Shown here: in pieces, positions 9,117 through 17,429 of the stretch
Numbering within the stretch: the first letter of the stretch is position 1
Layout of the letters: each line of letters opens with the position of its first letter
NCBI RefSeq assembly: GCF_023375815.1
Contig: NZ_CP067412.1
Span: forward strand, 3,038,001-3,102,000
Reading direction: 5' to 3'
Source: Pseudomonas sp. HS6
GTDB taxonomy: Bacteria; Pseudomonadota; Gammaproteobacteria; Pseudomonadales; Pseudomonadaceae
DNA: 64,000 bases
Made by a program: the position numbers and the translations under genes
Notes under the pieces: generated by a model
The model's input: only the letters and a program-made list of their open reading frames with translations
What the model was told of the DNA's origin: nothing
Database searches by the model: none

Positions 9117-11168
9117 TCAGAGGATCGCCGCGTTGCTGCGTTGCGCCTGCTTGAGATAGGCGCTCAACTCTCGCGCCGGCAGCGGCTTGCTGTAGTGGTA
9201 GCCCTGACCTTCGTGGCAGCCTTCGGAGATGATGTAGGTCTCCTGCTCGGCGGTTTCCACGCCTTCGGCGATCACCTGCATGCCCAGGCTCTTGCCCAGT
9301 TGAATGATGGCGCGAACGATGGTCGCGTCATCGTCGTCATCCAGCAGGTCCTGGACGAAGCTCTTGTCGATCTTGATCTTGTCCAGCGGCAGACTCTTGA
9401 GATAACTCAGCGAGGAATAGCCGGTTCCGAAGTCGTCGATGGCGATCAGTGCGCCGGAGCGGCGCAGGCTCAGCAAGTGCTGGGCTGCGGTGCTGATGTC
9501 TTCCATCAGGCCGGTTTCGGTGACTTCCAGCTCCAGGCTGCGCGGCGGCAGGCGGTACATCTGCAACAGGTTGTTGACCACTCGCGGCAACTCGGCGTGG
9601 TGCAGTTGCACGGTGGACAGATTGACCGCGATCCGCAGGTCGACGAAACCCTGATCGTGCCATTCGCGCAGTTGCTTGCAGGCCTGATCCAGCACCCACT
9701 CGCCGATGGCGATGATCGTGCCGTTCTGTTCCGCCAGCGGAATGAACAGGTCCGGCGGCACCAGGCCATGTTCCGGATGTTGCCAGCGGATCAATGCCTC
9801 GACACCGACCACGCGGTGATCGCGGTAGCTGATCTGTGGCTGATAGACGAGGTAGAACTGATCCCGCAGCAAGGCATCGCGCAGGTCTTTTTCCAGCTCG
9901 CGTCGACGACGCATCTCGCTGTCGACGCTGGCGATATAGAACTGATAGCGGTTGCGCGAGCGGGTCTTGGCCAATGTCATGGTCTGCTCGGCTTTCTGCA
10001 ACAGCTTCTCGGTGCTGTCACCGTCCTCCGGGAACAGGGTGATGCCGATGGTCGCGCGCAGGCGGATTTCCTGGTGGTCGAGGGCGAATGCCGCCTCCAG
10101 ATCATCGAGGATGCTCTGCGCCAGTTCCGCCGCTTCGTAAGGTTGTTCGATGTCGGCCTGCACCAGGGCGAACTGGTCGCCACCGAGACGGGCGAGGGCA
10201 CCGAGGCGGCCGCTATGGGCGCGCAGGCGATCAGCGAGGGCCAACAGCAATTGGTCGCCGGTCTGGTAGCTGAATTGTTCGTTGATGCCCTTGAAGTCAT
10301 CCAGCCCGACGCACAACACCGCGACCCGGCGCTGCAGCTTGCCGGCGTCCACCAGAATCTTGTCCAGCTGTTGCTGCAATTGCTGACGGTTCGGCAGGCC
10401 GGTGAGGAAATCGTACTGGGCCATGCGCAGCAGGCTGTTTTCCGCTTCGTGGCGCAGATGGGTGTTGCGTTCGATGGATTCAAGCAACTGGTTGGCGGTG
10501 TTGATCCAGATGCCGAGTTCGTTCTTCTCGTGACCCTTGAGCTGCGGAATCTTGTGTTCGCTGGGGCGGTCGGGGTTGATTTCGGTGAGGTGTTCGATGA
10601 TCCGCGACAGCGGCTTGGTCAGCAGCCAGTGGTAGACCAGGTACAGCACGAGGCCCATGGCTAGAGCGCGCAACACGCCGGAAATGAAGATGATCACCGA
10701 ACTGACGATGAAACCCTGACCGTAAGTGGCGGTGTCGAGGGTGATGCTCAGGTCGCCATAATATTCGCTGTAGGGGCCGCGACCCACCAGTTGGGTGGTG
10801 AACGTGCGCTCCTGGCCGAGGATCAGGTCGGTCAGCCAGCGGCTGTTGGAGTGCTGCAACTCACGGGATTTCTGCGCGAGCATCGCTTCGTTGGGATGCC
10901 CGATGGAGGCCTGGCGCACGGCGTCGTCCTGGAACAGCCCTTCGATCACCTGCATGCCCATCTCCCGGTCCAGGCTGTAGACCGCCTGGGTGGAGGGATC
11001 GCGGAACATGTCGAGGATGCGTTCGGCATCGCCGGCGACGGCCTGGCGTGTTTTATAGGCATCGAAAACGATCTGCGCGCAGCTCAAGACCACGCCGACG
11101 ATCAATGCCGACAGGAGCACGACCCGGAGCAACTTCACCGACAAGCTGTTCTTGAGTTCCAGCTTCAA
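9117..11168 (-). CDS. bifA: c-di-GMP phosphodiesterase BifA (degenerate GGDEF plus EAL)
   Basis: Inner-membrane regulator of 683 aa that lowers c-di-GMP and so favours motility over biofilm. TM1 is at about residues 12-32, followed by a periplasmic sensor of about 120 residues, then TM2 (VSSVIIFISGVLRALAMGLV) and a HAMP-like linker. The GGDEF domain (from DFLTGLPNRQQL) carries GGDQF at 329-333 in place of GG(D/E)EF, so cyclase activity is not expected. The EAL domain is complete: EAL at 457-459, DDFGTGYSSLSYL and KIDKSFV. The GGDQF variant, the length and the position beside sodB are those of P. aeruginosa BifA (PA4367, next to PA4366 sodB). The gene stands alone on its strand. Confidence 0.92.
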   Translation of the reverse strand: MKLELKNSLSVKLLRVVLLSALIVGVVLSCAQIVFDAYKTRQAVAGDAERILDMFRDPSTQAVYSLDREMGMQVIEGLFQDDAVRQASIGHPNEAMLAQKSRELQHSNSRWLTDLILGQERTFTTQLVGRGPYSEYYGDLSITLDTATYGQGFIVSSVIIFISGVLRALAMGLVLYLVYHWLLTKPLSRIIEHLTEINPDRPSEHKIPQLKGHEKNELGIWINTANQLLESIERNTHLRHEAENSLLRMAQYDFLTGLPNRQQLQQQLDKILVDAGKLQRRVAVLCVGLDDFKGINEQFSYQTGDQLLLALADRLRAHSGRLGALARLGGDQFALVQADIEQPYEAAELAQSILDDLEAAFALDHQEIRLRATIGITLFPEDGDSTEKLLQKAEQTMTLAKTRSRNRYQFYIASVDSEMRRRRELEKDLRDALLRDQFYLVYQPQISYRDHRVVGVEALIRWQHPEHGLVPPDLFIPLAEQNGTIIAIGEWVLDQACKQLREWHDQGFVDLRIAVNLSTVQLHHAELPRVVNNLLQMYRLPPRSLELEVTETGLMEDISTAAQHLLSLRRSGALIAIDDFGTGYSSLSYLKSLPLDKIKIDKSFVQDLLDDDDDATIVRAIIQLGKSLGMQVIAEGVETAEQETYIISEGCHEGQGYHYSKPLPARELSAYLKQAQRSNAAIL

Positions 11169-11481
11169 AGGGTTATTCCTTGTTCCGTGCGGGTAGCGTC
11201 AAGTTGCCATGAGTATTGGCAATCCCGTGTTGGCAGTCAAAGGGACAATCGAGCCGCGGAAAATTTGTCCGTGGCCTTGGCCGAAATGCTGCTGCCTGGA
11301 GTATTTGCCCCGGTTGTACTGTGTCGGTAGTTTTGCTCTCCAACTTGAGGGGTATCGGACAATTTTTCCTCTGTTTGATGTTAGTCCGCTGTGGCTTGGG
11401 AGCAAGGGGACAAGGGCTGCTTTGAGTGTGGGAAATGGCCCTGTTTGCGATCAGATTCACCTTCGTGTTTTTCGCAGGCAT
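11169..11481. other. Intergenic region between bifA and sodB
   Basis: About 310 bp upstream of bifA and beyond the sodB terminator. I see no credible coding frame: short frames on both strands lack ribosome sites and family features. No strong promoter or palindrome stands out. It should contain the bifA promoter. Confidence 0.5.
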
Positions 11482-11509
11482 AAAAAAACCCGGCAATAGC
11501 CGGGTTTTT
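11482..11509 (-). terminator. Terminator of sodB
   Basis: Stem ACCCGGC/GCCGGGT with loop AATA, flanked by A7 and T5, starting 14 bp past the sodB stop. T-rich on both strands, so probably bidirectional. Confidence 0.88.
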
Positions 11510-11523
11510 GTCTGGCGCGCAGC

Positions 11524-12120
11524 TTAAGCGGTGAAGGTCTTGCCTTCGAACTGCTCGGCCACGAACTTCCAGTTGACCAGGTTCCAGAACGCTTCGACGT
11601 ACTTCGGACGAACGTTGCGGTAGTCAATGTAGTAAGCGTGTTCCCAGACGTCGCAGGTCAGCAGCGGGGTGTCGCCGCTGGTCAGCGGGTTGCCGGCGCC
11701 GATGGTGCTGGCCAGGGCCAGGGAACCGTCAGCCTTTTTCACCAGCCAGCCCCAGCCGGAACCGAAGGTGCCGATCGAGGTTTTGCTGAACTCTTCCTTG
11801 AACTTGTCGAACGAACCGAACGCTGCGTTGATGGCTTCAGCCAGTGCGCCGGTTGGTTGACCGCCGGCGTTTGGCGCCAGGCAGTTCCAGTAGAAGGTGT
11901 GGTTCCAGACCTGAGCGGCGTTGTTGAAGATGCCACCCGAGGAAGTCTTGACGATTTCTTCCAGGGTCTTGCCTTCGAACTCGGTGCCTGGCACCAGGTT
12001 GTTCAGGTTCACGACGTAGGTGTTGTGGTGCTTGTCGTGGTGGAATTCCAGGGTTTCCTTGGAAATGTGCGGCTGCAGGGCATCGTGTGCGTAAGGCAGC
12101 GGCGGCAATTCGAAAGCCAT
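11524..12120 (-). CDS. sodB: Superoxide dismutase [Fe], SodB
   Basis: Cytoplasmic enzyme of 198 aa converting superoxide to oxygen and hydrogen peroxide. The start at 12120 ([20 protein letters not shown]) has AGGAG at good spacing; an upstream in-frame extension to 12186 lacks support. The metal ligands are visible: His27 in [13 protein letters not shown], the second His in [14 protein letters not shown], and the Asp/His pair in [25 protein letters not shown] and [10 protein letters not shown] are iron-type signatures, and there is no signal peptide. It is a single-gene unit with its own terminator, neighbouring bifA as in P. aeruginosa. Confidence 0.96.
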   Translation of the reverse strand: MAFELPPLPYAHDALQPHISKETLEFHHDKHHNTYVVNLNNLVPGTEFEGKTLEEIVKTSSGGIFNNAAQVWNHTFYWNCLAPNAGGQPTGALAEAINAAFGSFDKFKEEFSKTSIGTFGSGWGWLVKKADGSLALASTIGAGNPLTSGDTPLLTCDVWEHAYYIDYRNVRPKYVEAFWNLVNWKFVAEQFEGKTFTA

Positions 12121-12296
12121 GATGATTCTCCTAATCAGGTCTGTTGCGGTGAGCGCAAGGCCGATCACGGGCGGCCAGAAATGCACCGGCGAGTTTTTAC
12201 TCTTTGCGGCGCAGGGTTCGGATCATAGCACCGGGGGTGCGGCATAACCACGCAACAACTGTGTGGGATAGAGGTTCCAGAGCAGTTTGGAATAAA

Positions 12297-12899
12297 TCAT
12301 GAAGCCATTATCAATTGCCCTGCCACCGTAAACATCATCACCGCCACCAACAGATCGAGAATTCGCCAGGTGCTTGGCCGCGCCAGCCACGGTGCGAGCC
12401 ATGCCGCGCCGAACGCCAGGGTAAAGAACCACAACAGCGAAGCGCTTGCCGCGCCCACGACATAAGCACCGGGCACCGACTGTTGCGCGCCGAGGGAGCC
12501 GATCAGCAGCACGGTGTCCAGATAGACGTGTGGGTTGAGCAGCGTCACCGCCAGTGCGCTGAGCATCACCGCACGCAATGAACGCACGGTCTGGTTTTCA
12601 CCCTGCTGCAGGCTCTGTTTCGAGAACGCCCGGCGCAACGCCTGGCTGCCGTACCAGATCAGGAACACCGCGCCGCCCCAACGAGCGACTGCCAAAAGCG
12701 TGGGGTTCTGCGCCAGCACCGTGGCCAGGCCGAACACGCCCGCCGCCACTAGTAATGCATCGCAGGCGACGCACAGCGCGGCGACCGGCAGGTGATGTTC
12801 ACGCCGCAGGCTCTGGGCCAGGACAAAAGCATTCTGGGTGCCGATCGCCATGATCAGACCGAAGGCCACCAGCAGACCGTTGGTATAGCTTTGCCACAT
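12297..12899 (-). CDS. argO: LysE/ArgO-family amino-acid exporter
   Basis: A six-helix inner-membrane protein of 200 aa of the LysE superfamily, exporting arginine or other basic amino acids. MWQSYTNGLLVAFGLIMAIG with GTQNAFVLAQSLRREH is the ArgO/LysE signature in TM1-loop. The start at 12899 is preceded by GGAG at 8 bases; the longer 397-codon frame reaching 13490 runs through the upstream ACT gene in another frame and is not real. The ACT gene ends 5 bp upstream, and the LysR regulator argP is divergent. The argO/argP pairing supports arginine export, with induction by ArgP as in E. coli. Confidence 0.88.
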   Translation of the reverse strand: MWQSYTNGLLVAFGLIMAIGTQNAFVLAQSLRREHHLPVAALCVACDALLVAAGVFGLATVLAQNPTLLAVARWGGAVFLIWYGSQALRRAFSKQSLQQGENQTVRSLRAVMLSALAVTLLNPHVYLDTVLLIGSLGAQQSVPGAYVVGAASASLLWFFTLAFGAAWLAPWLARPSTWRILDLLVAVMMFTVAGQLIMAS

Positions 12900-12904
12900 G
12901 ACAA

Positions 12905-13306
12905 TTACTCCGCGTTGGCTGCGAGATCGCGCAGCACTTGCATGGCGCGTTCGGCGTCGGCCTGACCGACGAACAAATGGTCGTGGTAATAGCCGGCAAT
13001 CACGTTGCAACTGATACCGGCCTTGCCCAGTGCAGTGGCGAATGCGGCGGTCAGGCCGACGGCCTCCAGCGCCGAATGCACGTTCAAGGTGATCCAGGCC
13101 GCGACGTAGTCGAAGCTGAAACCGGCGCGTTCGGCGTGGGAGCGTTGCAGGATCACCGTCAGGCCTTCCTGTTCGCGGAAACTGCCCACGATTTCCAGAC
13201 CGCTCGGCAACTGACCGTCGCGCAAGGTGCAGAACACGTATTCGCCGGCATTGAGCTGCGGGCTCATGCTGCGCAGCAGAGTGGTCAATGAGGTTTCGCC
13301 AGCCAT
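12905..13306 (-). CDS. ACT domain-containing protein
   Basis: A soluble protein of 133 aa with two ACT-like halves: LNAGEYVFCTLRDGQLPSGL near the N-terminus and AWITLNVHSALEAVGLTAAF further on, ending in an RRM-like pattern (GYYHDHLFVGQADAERAMQV). ACT folds bind small effectors, usually amino acids. Translation runs into argO after 5 bp, so it is part of the argO transcript and may sense the exported amino acid (inference). It occupies the position of PA4364. Confidence 0.8.
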   Translation of the reverse strand: MAGETSLTTLLRSMSPQLNAGEYVFCTLRDGQLPSGLEIVGSFREQEGLTVILQRSHAERAGFSFDYVAAWITLNVHSALEAVGLTAAFATALGKAGISCNVIAGYYHDHLFVGQADAERAMQVLRDLAANAE

Positions 13307-13402
13307 GGGGGTGGTCCTTGATAAAGAGTGCTTGCTGGCTATTCTCCGGGCAGACGCTGTATAAGAAAAACCAATAGTGCTGATCGCTCATTAGGAAAAC
13401 TG

Positions 13403-14296
13403 ATGTTCGACTACAAATTGCTTTCCGCTCTGGCCGCCGTGGTCGAGCAGGCCGGATTCGAACGGGCGGCGCAGGTGCTGGGCCTTTCACAATCGGCGAT
13501 TTCCCAGCGGATCAAACTGCTGGAAGCGCGGGTCGGCCAGCCGGTGCTGGTGCGCGGGACACCACCGTCGCCGACGGAAATTGGCCGGCGCCTGCTCAAC
13601 CACGTGCAGCAGGTGCGTCTGCTCGAACGGGATTTGCAGACGCTGGTGCCGGCGCTGGACGAAGAAGGATTGCCAGAGCGACTGCGCATCGCGCTCAACG
13701 CCGACAGCCTCGCCACCTGGTGGGCCGCGGCGGTGGGCGACTTCTGCGCCGAGCAACACCTGTTGCTGGACCTGATCGTCGAAGACCAGACCGTCGGCCT
13801 CAAGCGCATGCGCGCCGGTGAAGTGGCGGCCTGCGTCTGCGCCAGTGAAAGGCCGGTGGCGGGCGCCCGCAGCGTATTGCTCGGGGCGATGCGCTATCGG
13901 GCGCTGGCCAGCCCGGCCTTCATCGAACGGCATTTCCCCGACGGCGTGCGGGCCGAACAACTGCCGCGCACCCCGGCGCTGGTGTTCGGCCCGGACGACT
14001 TTCTGCAGCACCGTTATCTCGCCTCCCTCGGTGTCGATGGCGGTTTCGAACATCATCTGTGTCCGTCGTCCGAAGGGTTTATCCGCCTGACCGAAGCCGG
14101 GCTCGGCTGGGGGCTGGTGCCGGAATTGCAGGTGCGCGAGCAACTGGAACGCGGCGTGTTGCGCGAACTGTTGCCAGATAAACCGATCGATGTGCCGTTG
14201 TACTGGCATCATTGGCGCAATGGCGGCCAGTTGCTGGGGTTGTTGACCGACCAATTGGTGCGTTCGTCGTCGCAATGGCTGGTGCCGTTGGACTGA
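13403..14296 (+). CDS. argP: LysR-family regulator ArgP (IciA)
   Basis: DNA-binding regulator of 297 aa. The start at 13403 (MFDYKLLSALAAVVEQAGFE) has AGGA 6 bases upstream; 25 codons of possible N-terminal extension are ignored. The helix-turn-helix covers about residues 18-37 (RAAQVLGLSQSAISQRIKLL), followed by the LysR substrate-binding domain. ArgP senses lysine/arginine and activates argO. Here it is divergent from the ACT-argO pair with about 96 bp between starts, the classical LysR arrangement, and matches PA4363. Confidence 0.88.
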   Translation: MFDYKLLSALAAVVEQAGFERAAQVLGLSQSAISQRIKLLEARVGQPVLVRGTPPSPTEIGRRLLNHVQQVRLLERDLQTLVPALDEEGLPERLRIALNADSLATWWAAAVGDFCAEQHLLLDLIVEDQTVGLKRMRAGEVAACVCASERPVAGARSVLLGAMRYRALASPAFIERHFPDGVRAEQLPRTPALVFGPDDFLQHRYLASLGVDGGFEHHLCPSSEGFIRLTEAGLGWGLVPELQVREQLERGVLRELLPDKPIDVPLYWHHWRNGGQLLGLLTDQLVRSSSQWLVPLD

Positions 14297-14350
14297 CGGC
14301 CAGCGTCAAGACTCACGAATCAGGCAAAACGAAAGACAGCGGAGCTCTAC

Positions 14351-15343
14351 ATGAAAATTCTGGTCACCGGCGCAAGCGGCTTCATTGGCGGACGCTTTGC
14401 GCGTTTTGCCCTGGAGCAGGGCCTGGACGTGCGGGTCAACGGTCGCCGGGCCGAGGGCGTCGAACATCTGGTGCGTCGCGGCGCCGAGTTCGTTCAGGGC
14501 GACCTGAGCGATCCGGAACTGGTGCGTGCGCTCTGCACCGACGTTGAAGCCGTGGTGCATTGCGCCGGCGCCGTCGGGCTGTGGGGACGTTATCAGGACT
14601 TTCATCAGGGCAATGTGCAGGTCACCGAAAACGTGGTCGAGGCCTGCCTCAAGCAACGGGTGCGGCGCCTGGTACACCTGTCGTCGCCGTCGATCTATTT
14701 TGACGGTCGCGACCACCTCGGCGTGACCGAAGAGCAAGTGCCCAAGCGCTTTAAACACCACTATGCGGCGACCAAGTATCTGGCCGAGCAGAAAGTCTTC
14801 GGCGCTCAGGAGTTCGGTCTCGAAACCTTGGCCCTGCGTCCGCGTTTCGTCACCGGTGCCGGGGATATGAGCATTTTCCCGCGCCTGCTGAAGATGCAGC
14901 GCAAAGGGCGTCTGGCAATCATCGGCAACGGCCTGAACAAGGTCGACTTCACCAGTGTGCATAACCTCAACGAAGCCTTGCTGAGCAGTCTTCTGGCGGC
15001 CGGTTCGGCGCTGGGCAAGGCCTACAACATCAGCAACGGCGCCCCGGTGCCGTTATGGGATGTGGTCAATTACGTGATGCGCAAAATGGAAGTCCCACAG
15101 GTCACCAAGTACCGGTCCTACGGACTGGCCTACAGTGTGGCGGCGCTCAACGAAGGCGCGTGCAAACTCTGGCCGGGACGTCCCGAGCCGACCCTGTCGC
15201 GTCTGGGCATGCAGGTGATGAACAAAAATTTCACCCTCGACATCAGTCGCGCCCGGCATTATCTGGACTACGATCCGAAAGTCAGTCTCTGGGCGGCCCT
15301 CGATGAGTTCTGTGGCTGGTGGAAGGCCCAGGACATTCGTTGA
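14351..15343 (+). CDS. NAD(P)-dependent epimerase/dehydratase (extended SDR)
   Basis: A cytoplasmic oxidoreductase of 330 aa. The Rossmann motif TGASGFIGGRF is at residues 7-17, and the catalytic YxxxK appears as HHYAATKYLAEQ. The central HLSSPSIYF matches the SDR serine region. The C-terminal half resembles the 3-beta-hydroxysteroid dehydrogenase/isomerase-like branch. The substrate is unknown. It starts 54 bp after argP on the same strand and matches the position of PA4361. Confidence 0.85.
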   Translation: MKILVTGASGFIGGRFARFALEQGLDVRVNGRRAEGVEHLVRRGAEFVQGDLSDPELVRALCTDVEAVVHCAGAVGLWGRYQDFHQGNVQVTENVVEACLKQRVRRLVHLSSPSIYFDGRDHLGVTEEQVPKRFKHHYAATKYLAEQKVFGAQEFGLETLALRPRFVTGAGDMSIFPRLLKMQRKGRLAIIGNGLNKVDFTSVHNLNEALLSSLLAAGSALGKAYNISNGAPVPLWDVVNYVMRKMEVPQVTKYRSYGLAYSVAALNEGACKLWPGRPEPTLSRLGMQVMNKNFTLDISRARHYLDYDPKVSLWAALDEFCGWWKAQDIR

Positions 15344-15448
15344 TACCAAGTGCTGAACCCCGTAGCGGGTTGGGGGTCAATCCCTGCGGCTGCGGGGTTT
15401 ATACTGCGCCGCAATCAGCCATTACCGAGTTTCACAAAGGTTGCCTCA

Positions 15449-16327
15449 ATGTCCATGCGTAACGATGCCCACGACGACGATTTCGACGATGTTCCGAGCC
15501 TGCGCGCCGACACACTCGATGACGACGATTTCCCGACCACCACCCGCACCTCCGTGCATTCGCGCACACCGCCGGTGGTCAAGGTCAAGTCAGCCAGCAC
15601 CGGGCCATTGTGGGCGCTGGTCGGCGCATTGTTCTTTGCCTTCATCGGTCTGGCCTGGTGGAGTTTCCAGCAGATCTCGCTGATGGAGCAGCAACTGGTG
15701 GCGACCCAGGAAAGCTTCGCGCGGATCAGTGAAGAAGCGGCGGGGCGCCTGCAGGACATTTCTGGCAAGGTCGTGGCCAGCCAGACCAACGTCAATACCG
15801 ACAGCGAAGCGCTGAAACTGCAGATCAAGCAGCTGCAAAGCGCACTGCAGGATCAGAGCAAGCAGCAGCAAGGCGTTGCTGGTCAGGCGACGGATCTCGA
15901 CAAGCGTCTGGCGCAGATGACTGCCCAGACCACTGAACAGCAGAACGCCAACACTCAGTTGCAGGCTCAGGTCAAAGCCCTGAGTGCAGAGCTGGCAACG
16001 CTGAAAAGCACGCCGGCCGACACCAGCAAGGTCGATGCCCAGCTGAAAGGCTTCGATGCACAGGTCAAGGGTTTCGATGCGCAGTTCAAGAGCCTCGGCG
16101 CCGACATCACGGCCCTGAAAAAACAGGGTGGATCTAACGCTGCGATCGACCGTCTGGAGCAGGAAATCGTCGTACTCAAAAGCGAGCAGGACAACCGTCC
16201 GGCCGCTGCACAGGGCGGCTCCAGCACCGCCGAGTTCGATGCGTTCCGTGGGCAGATGACCCGCAACCTCAACACCCTGCAGGCGCAGATTCAGAACCTG
16301 CAACAGCAGATCAACGCCCGGCCGTGA
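15449..16327 (+). CDS. Single-pass inner-membrane coiled-coil protein
   Basis: A protein of 292 aa from the ATG at 15449, which has AAGG 8 bases upstream; the frame remains open upstream but without a start site. Residues 1-47 are very acidic (NDAHDDDFDDV, DDDDFPTTT) and presumably cytoplasmic. One TM helix follows (GPLWALVGALFFAFIGLAWW). The rest is a long Gln/Ala-rich coiled coil with heptads (QISLMEQQLVATQE, QIKQLQSALQDQSKQQQ), including the repeated block QLKGFDAQVKGFDAQFKSLG. It is sometimes annotated as ATPase or chromosome-segregation-like, but no ATP motif is present. Function unknown; a scaffold in the cell envelope is plausible. Confidence 0.78.
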   Translation: MSMRNDAHDDDFDDVPSLRADTLDDDDFPTTTRTSVHSRTPPVVKVKSASTGPLWALVGALFFAFIGLAWWSFQQISLMEQQLVATQESFARISEEAAGRLQDISGKVVASQTNVNTDSEALKLQIKQLQSALQDQSKQQQGVAGQATDLDKRLAQMTAQTTEQQNANTQLQAQVKALSAELATLKSTPADTSKVDAQLKGFDAQVKGFDAQFKSLGADITALKKQGGSNAAIDRLEQEIVVLKSEQDNRPAAAQGGSSTAEFDAFRGQMTRNLNTLQAQIQNLQQQINARP

Positions 16328-16336
16328 GCCCCTTTC

Positions 16337-16366
16337 TGTGGCGAGGGCGCTAACGCCCTCGCCACA
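16337..16366. repeat. GC-rich perfect hairpin, REP-like
   Basis: Arms TGTGGCGAGGGCG and its complement around CTAA, 9 bp past the preceding stop. The GTGGCGAGGGCG arm is a second Pseudomonas REP sequence class; there is no T-tail, so a REP element is preferred to a terminator. Confidence 0.7.
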
Positions 16367-16460
16367 CACCCATCGCAACATTCAGAAGCGTTCTGAATAT
16401 CCATACCTGCCTTCAGGCCGTCTACGCTCTTGAAACACCAACAAGAACGAGGGATGCGTC

Positions 16461-17309
16461 ATGGGGTTTGTGCAAAAACTGGCCTGGCTCGGCGTGGTGC
16501 TGTTGTTGAGTTTCGGCCAGGCCAACGCGGCCACCACGGAAAAAGATGACAGCAAGGCCGCCATCGCCTTGCTGGAAAAGGCTCTGGCCTACTATCACGA
16601 CAACGGCGACAAGGCGTTCGCGGCGTTCAGCCGCCAGGGCGAATTCGTCGACAAGGATCGCTACGTGTTCGTGGTCGATACCAAGGGCGTGATGCTCGCC
16701 AGCGGCGGGCCGTCCTCGGCATTGATCGGCCGGGACGTGAGCGAAGTGCTCGGGCCGGATTTGCAGAAAGCGTTCAAGGATGCGTTGAAAGTGCCGGAAG
16801 GCAACGGCATTCAGCAGGCCGAATACCGCTGGCAGAATCAGGCCGACGGCAAGGTCGAACGCAAGCATGTGTTCTATCAGCGCATCGGCCAGCGGATTCT
16901 GGCGGTCGGTTACTACTTGCCGAGAGCGTCTGCGGAGCAGGCGAAAGTCCTGCTGGACAAAGCCGCCACCGATTTGACCAAGGACGAAAAAGGCACGCTG
17001 ACGGCGGTCAACTCGCTCAAGGGCGGCTACTTGCAGGACGACCTTTACGTGTTCGTGGTGGATCTGAAAACGCAGCGTTACGTCGCCCACGGCACCAACC
17101 TGCGGTTGATCAATACCGACTTCGCCAAGGTCAAGGACCCGGAAGGCAAACCCGTGGGCGAGCCGATTCTGGCGCTGATCGGCAAACAGGATGAGGGCGA
17201 GTACGAATACCGCTGGAAAAACCCGGTGACCGGCAAGGTCGAGGACAAACATGCCTACCTGAAGAAGGTCGGGGATTTCCTGGTGGCGGTCGGTTATTAC
17301 AGCGCTTGA
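16461..17309 (+). CDS. Periplasmic protein with two tandem Cache domains
   Basis: A protein of 282 aa with a Sec signal peptide (MGFVQKLAWLGVVLLLSFGQANA, cleavage after ANA). The mature part is two similar single-Cache units: AFAAFSRQGEFVDKDRYVFV...HVFYQRIGQRILAVGYYL and LYVFVVDLKTQRYVAHGTNL...HAYLKKVGDFLVAVGYYS. Cache domains bind small extracellular ligands, usually as part of chemoreceptors or kinases. Here they stand alone with no TM helix or output domain, so the protein is probably a soluble binding partner for a separate signalling protein. No neighbour identifies that partner. Confidence 0.82.
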   Translation: MGFVQKLAWLGVVLLLSFGQANAATTEKDDSKAAIALLEKALAYYHDNGDKAFAAFSRQGEFVDKDRYVFVVDTKGVMLASGGPSSALIGRDVSEVLGPDLQKAFKDALKVPEGNGIQQAEYRWQNQADGKVERKHVFYQRIGQRILAVGYYLPRASAEQAKVLLDKAATDLTKDEKGTLTAVNSLKGGYLQDDLYVFVVDLKTQRYVAHGTNLRLINTDFAKVKDPEGKPVGEPILALIGKQDEGEYEYRWKNPVTGKVEDKHAYLKKVGDFLVAVGYYSA

Positions 17310-17319
17310 ATGCACATCC

Positions 17320-17411
17320 CTGTGGGAGCGAGCTTGCTCGCGATGCAATGTGTCATTCACCAATATCGTCGACTGACACGCCCTCATCGCGAGCAAGCTC
17401 GCTCCCACAGG
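17320..17411. repeat. REPIN: inverted pair of REP sequences
   Basis: Two REP copies in opposite orientation (CTGTGGGAGCGAGCTTGCTC at the left, its complement at 17385-17411), separated by about 40 bp of spacer. It lies between convergent genes. Confidence 0.9.
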
Positions 17412-17429
17412 TCATGCGGTGTTCTACTG

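Noticed and set aside
7587..10664. 1025-codon plus-strand frame
   Set aside because: Runs antisense through icmP and bifA, both certain genes.
12297..13490. Single 397-codon protein spanning the ArgO and ACT region
   Set aside because: The upstream part is the ACT gene read in the wrong frame; ArgO has its own ribosome site at 12899.
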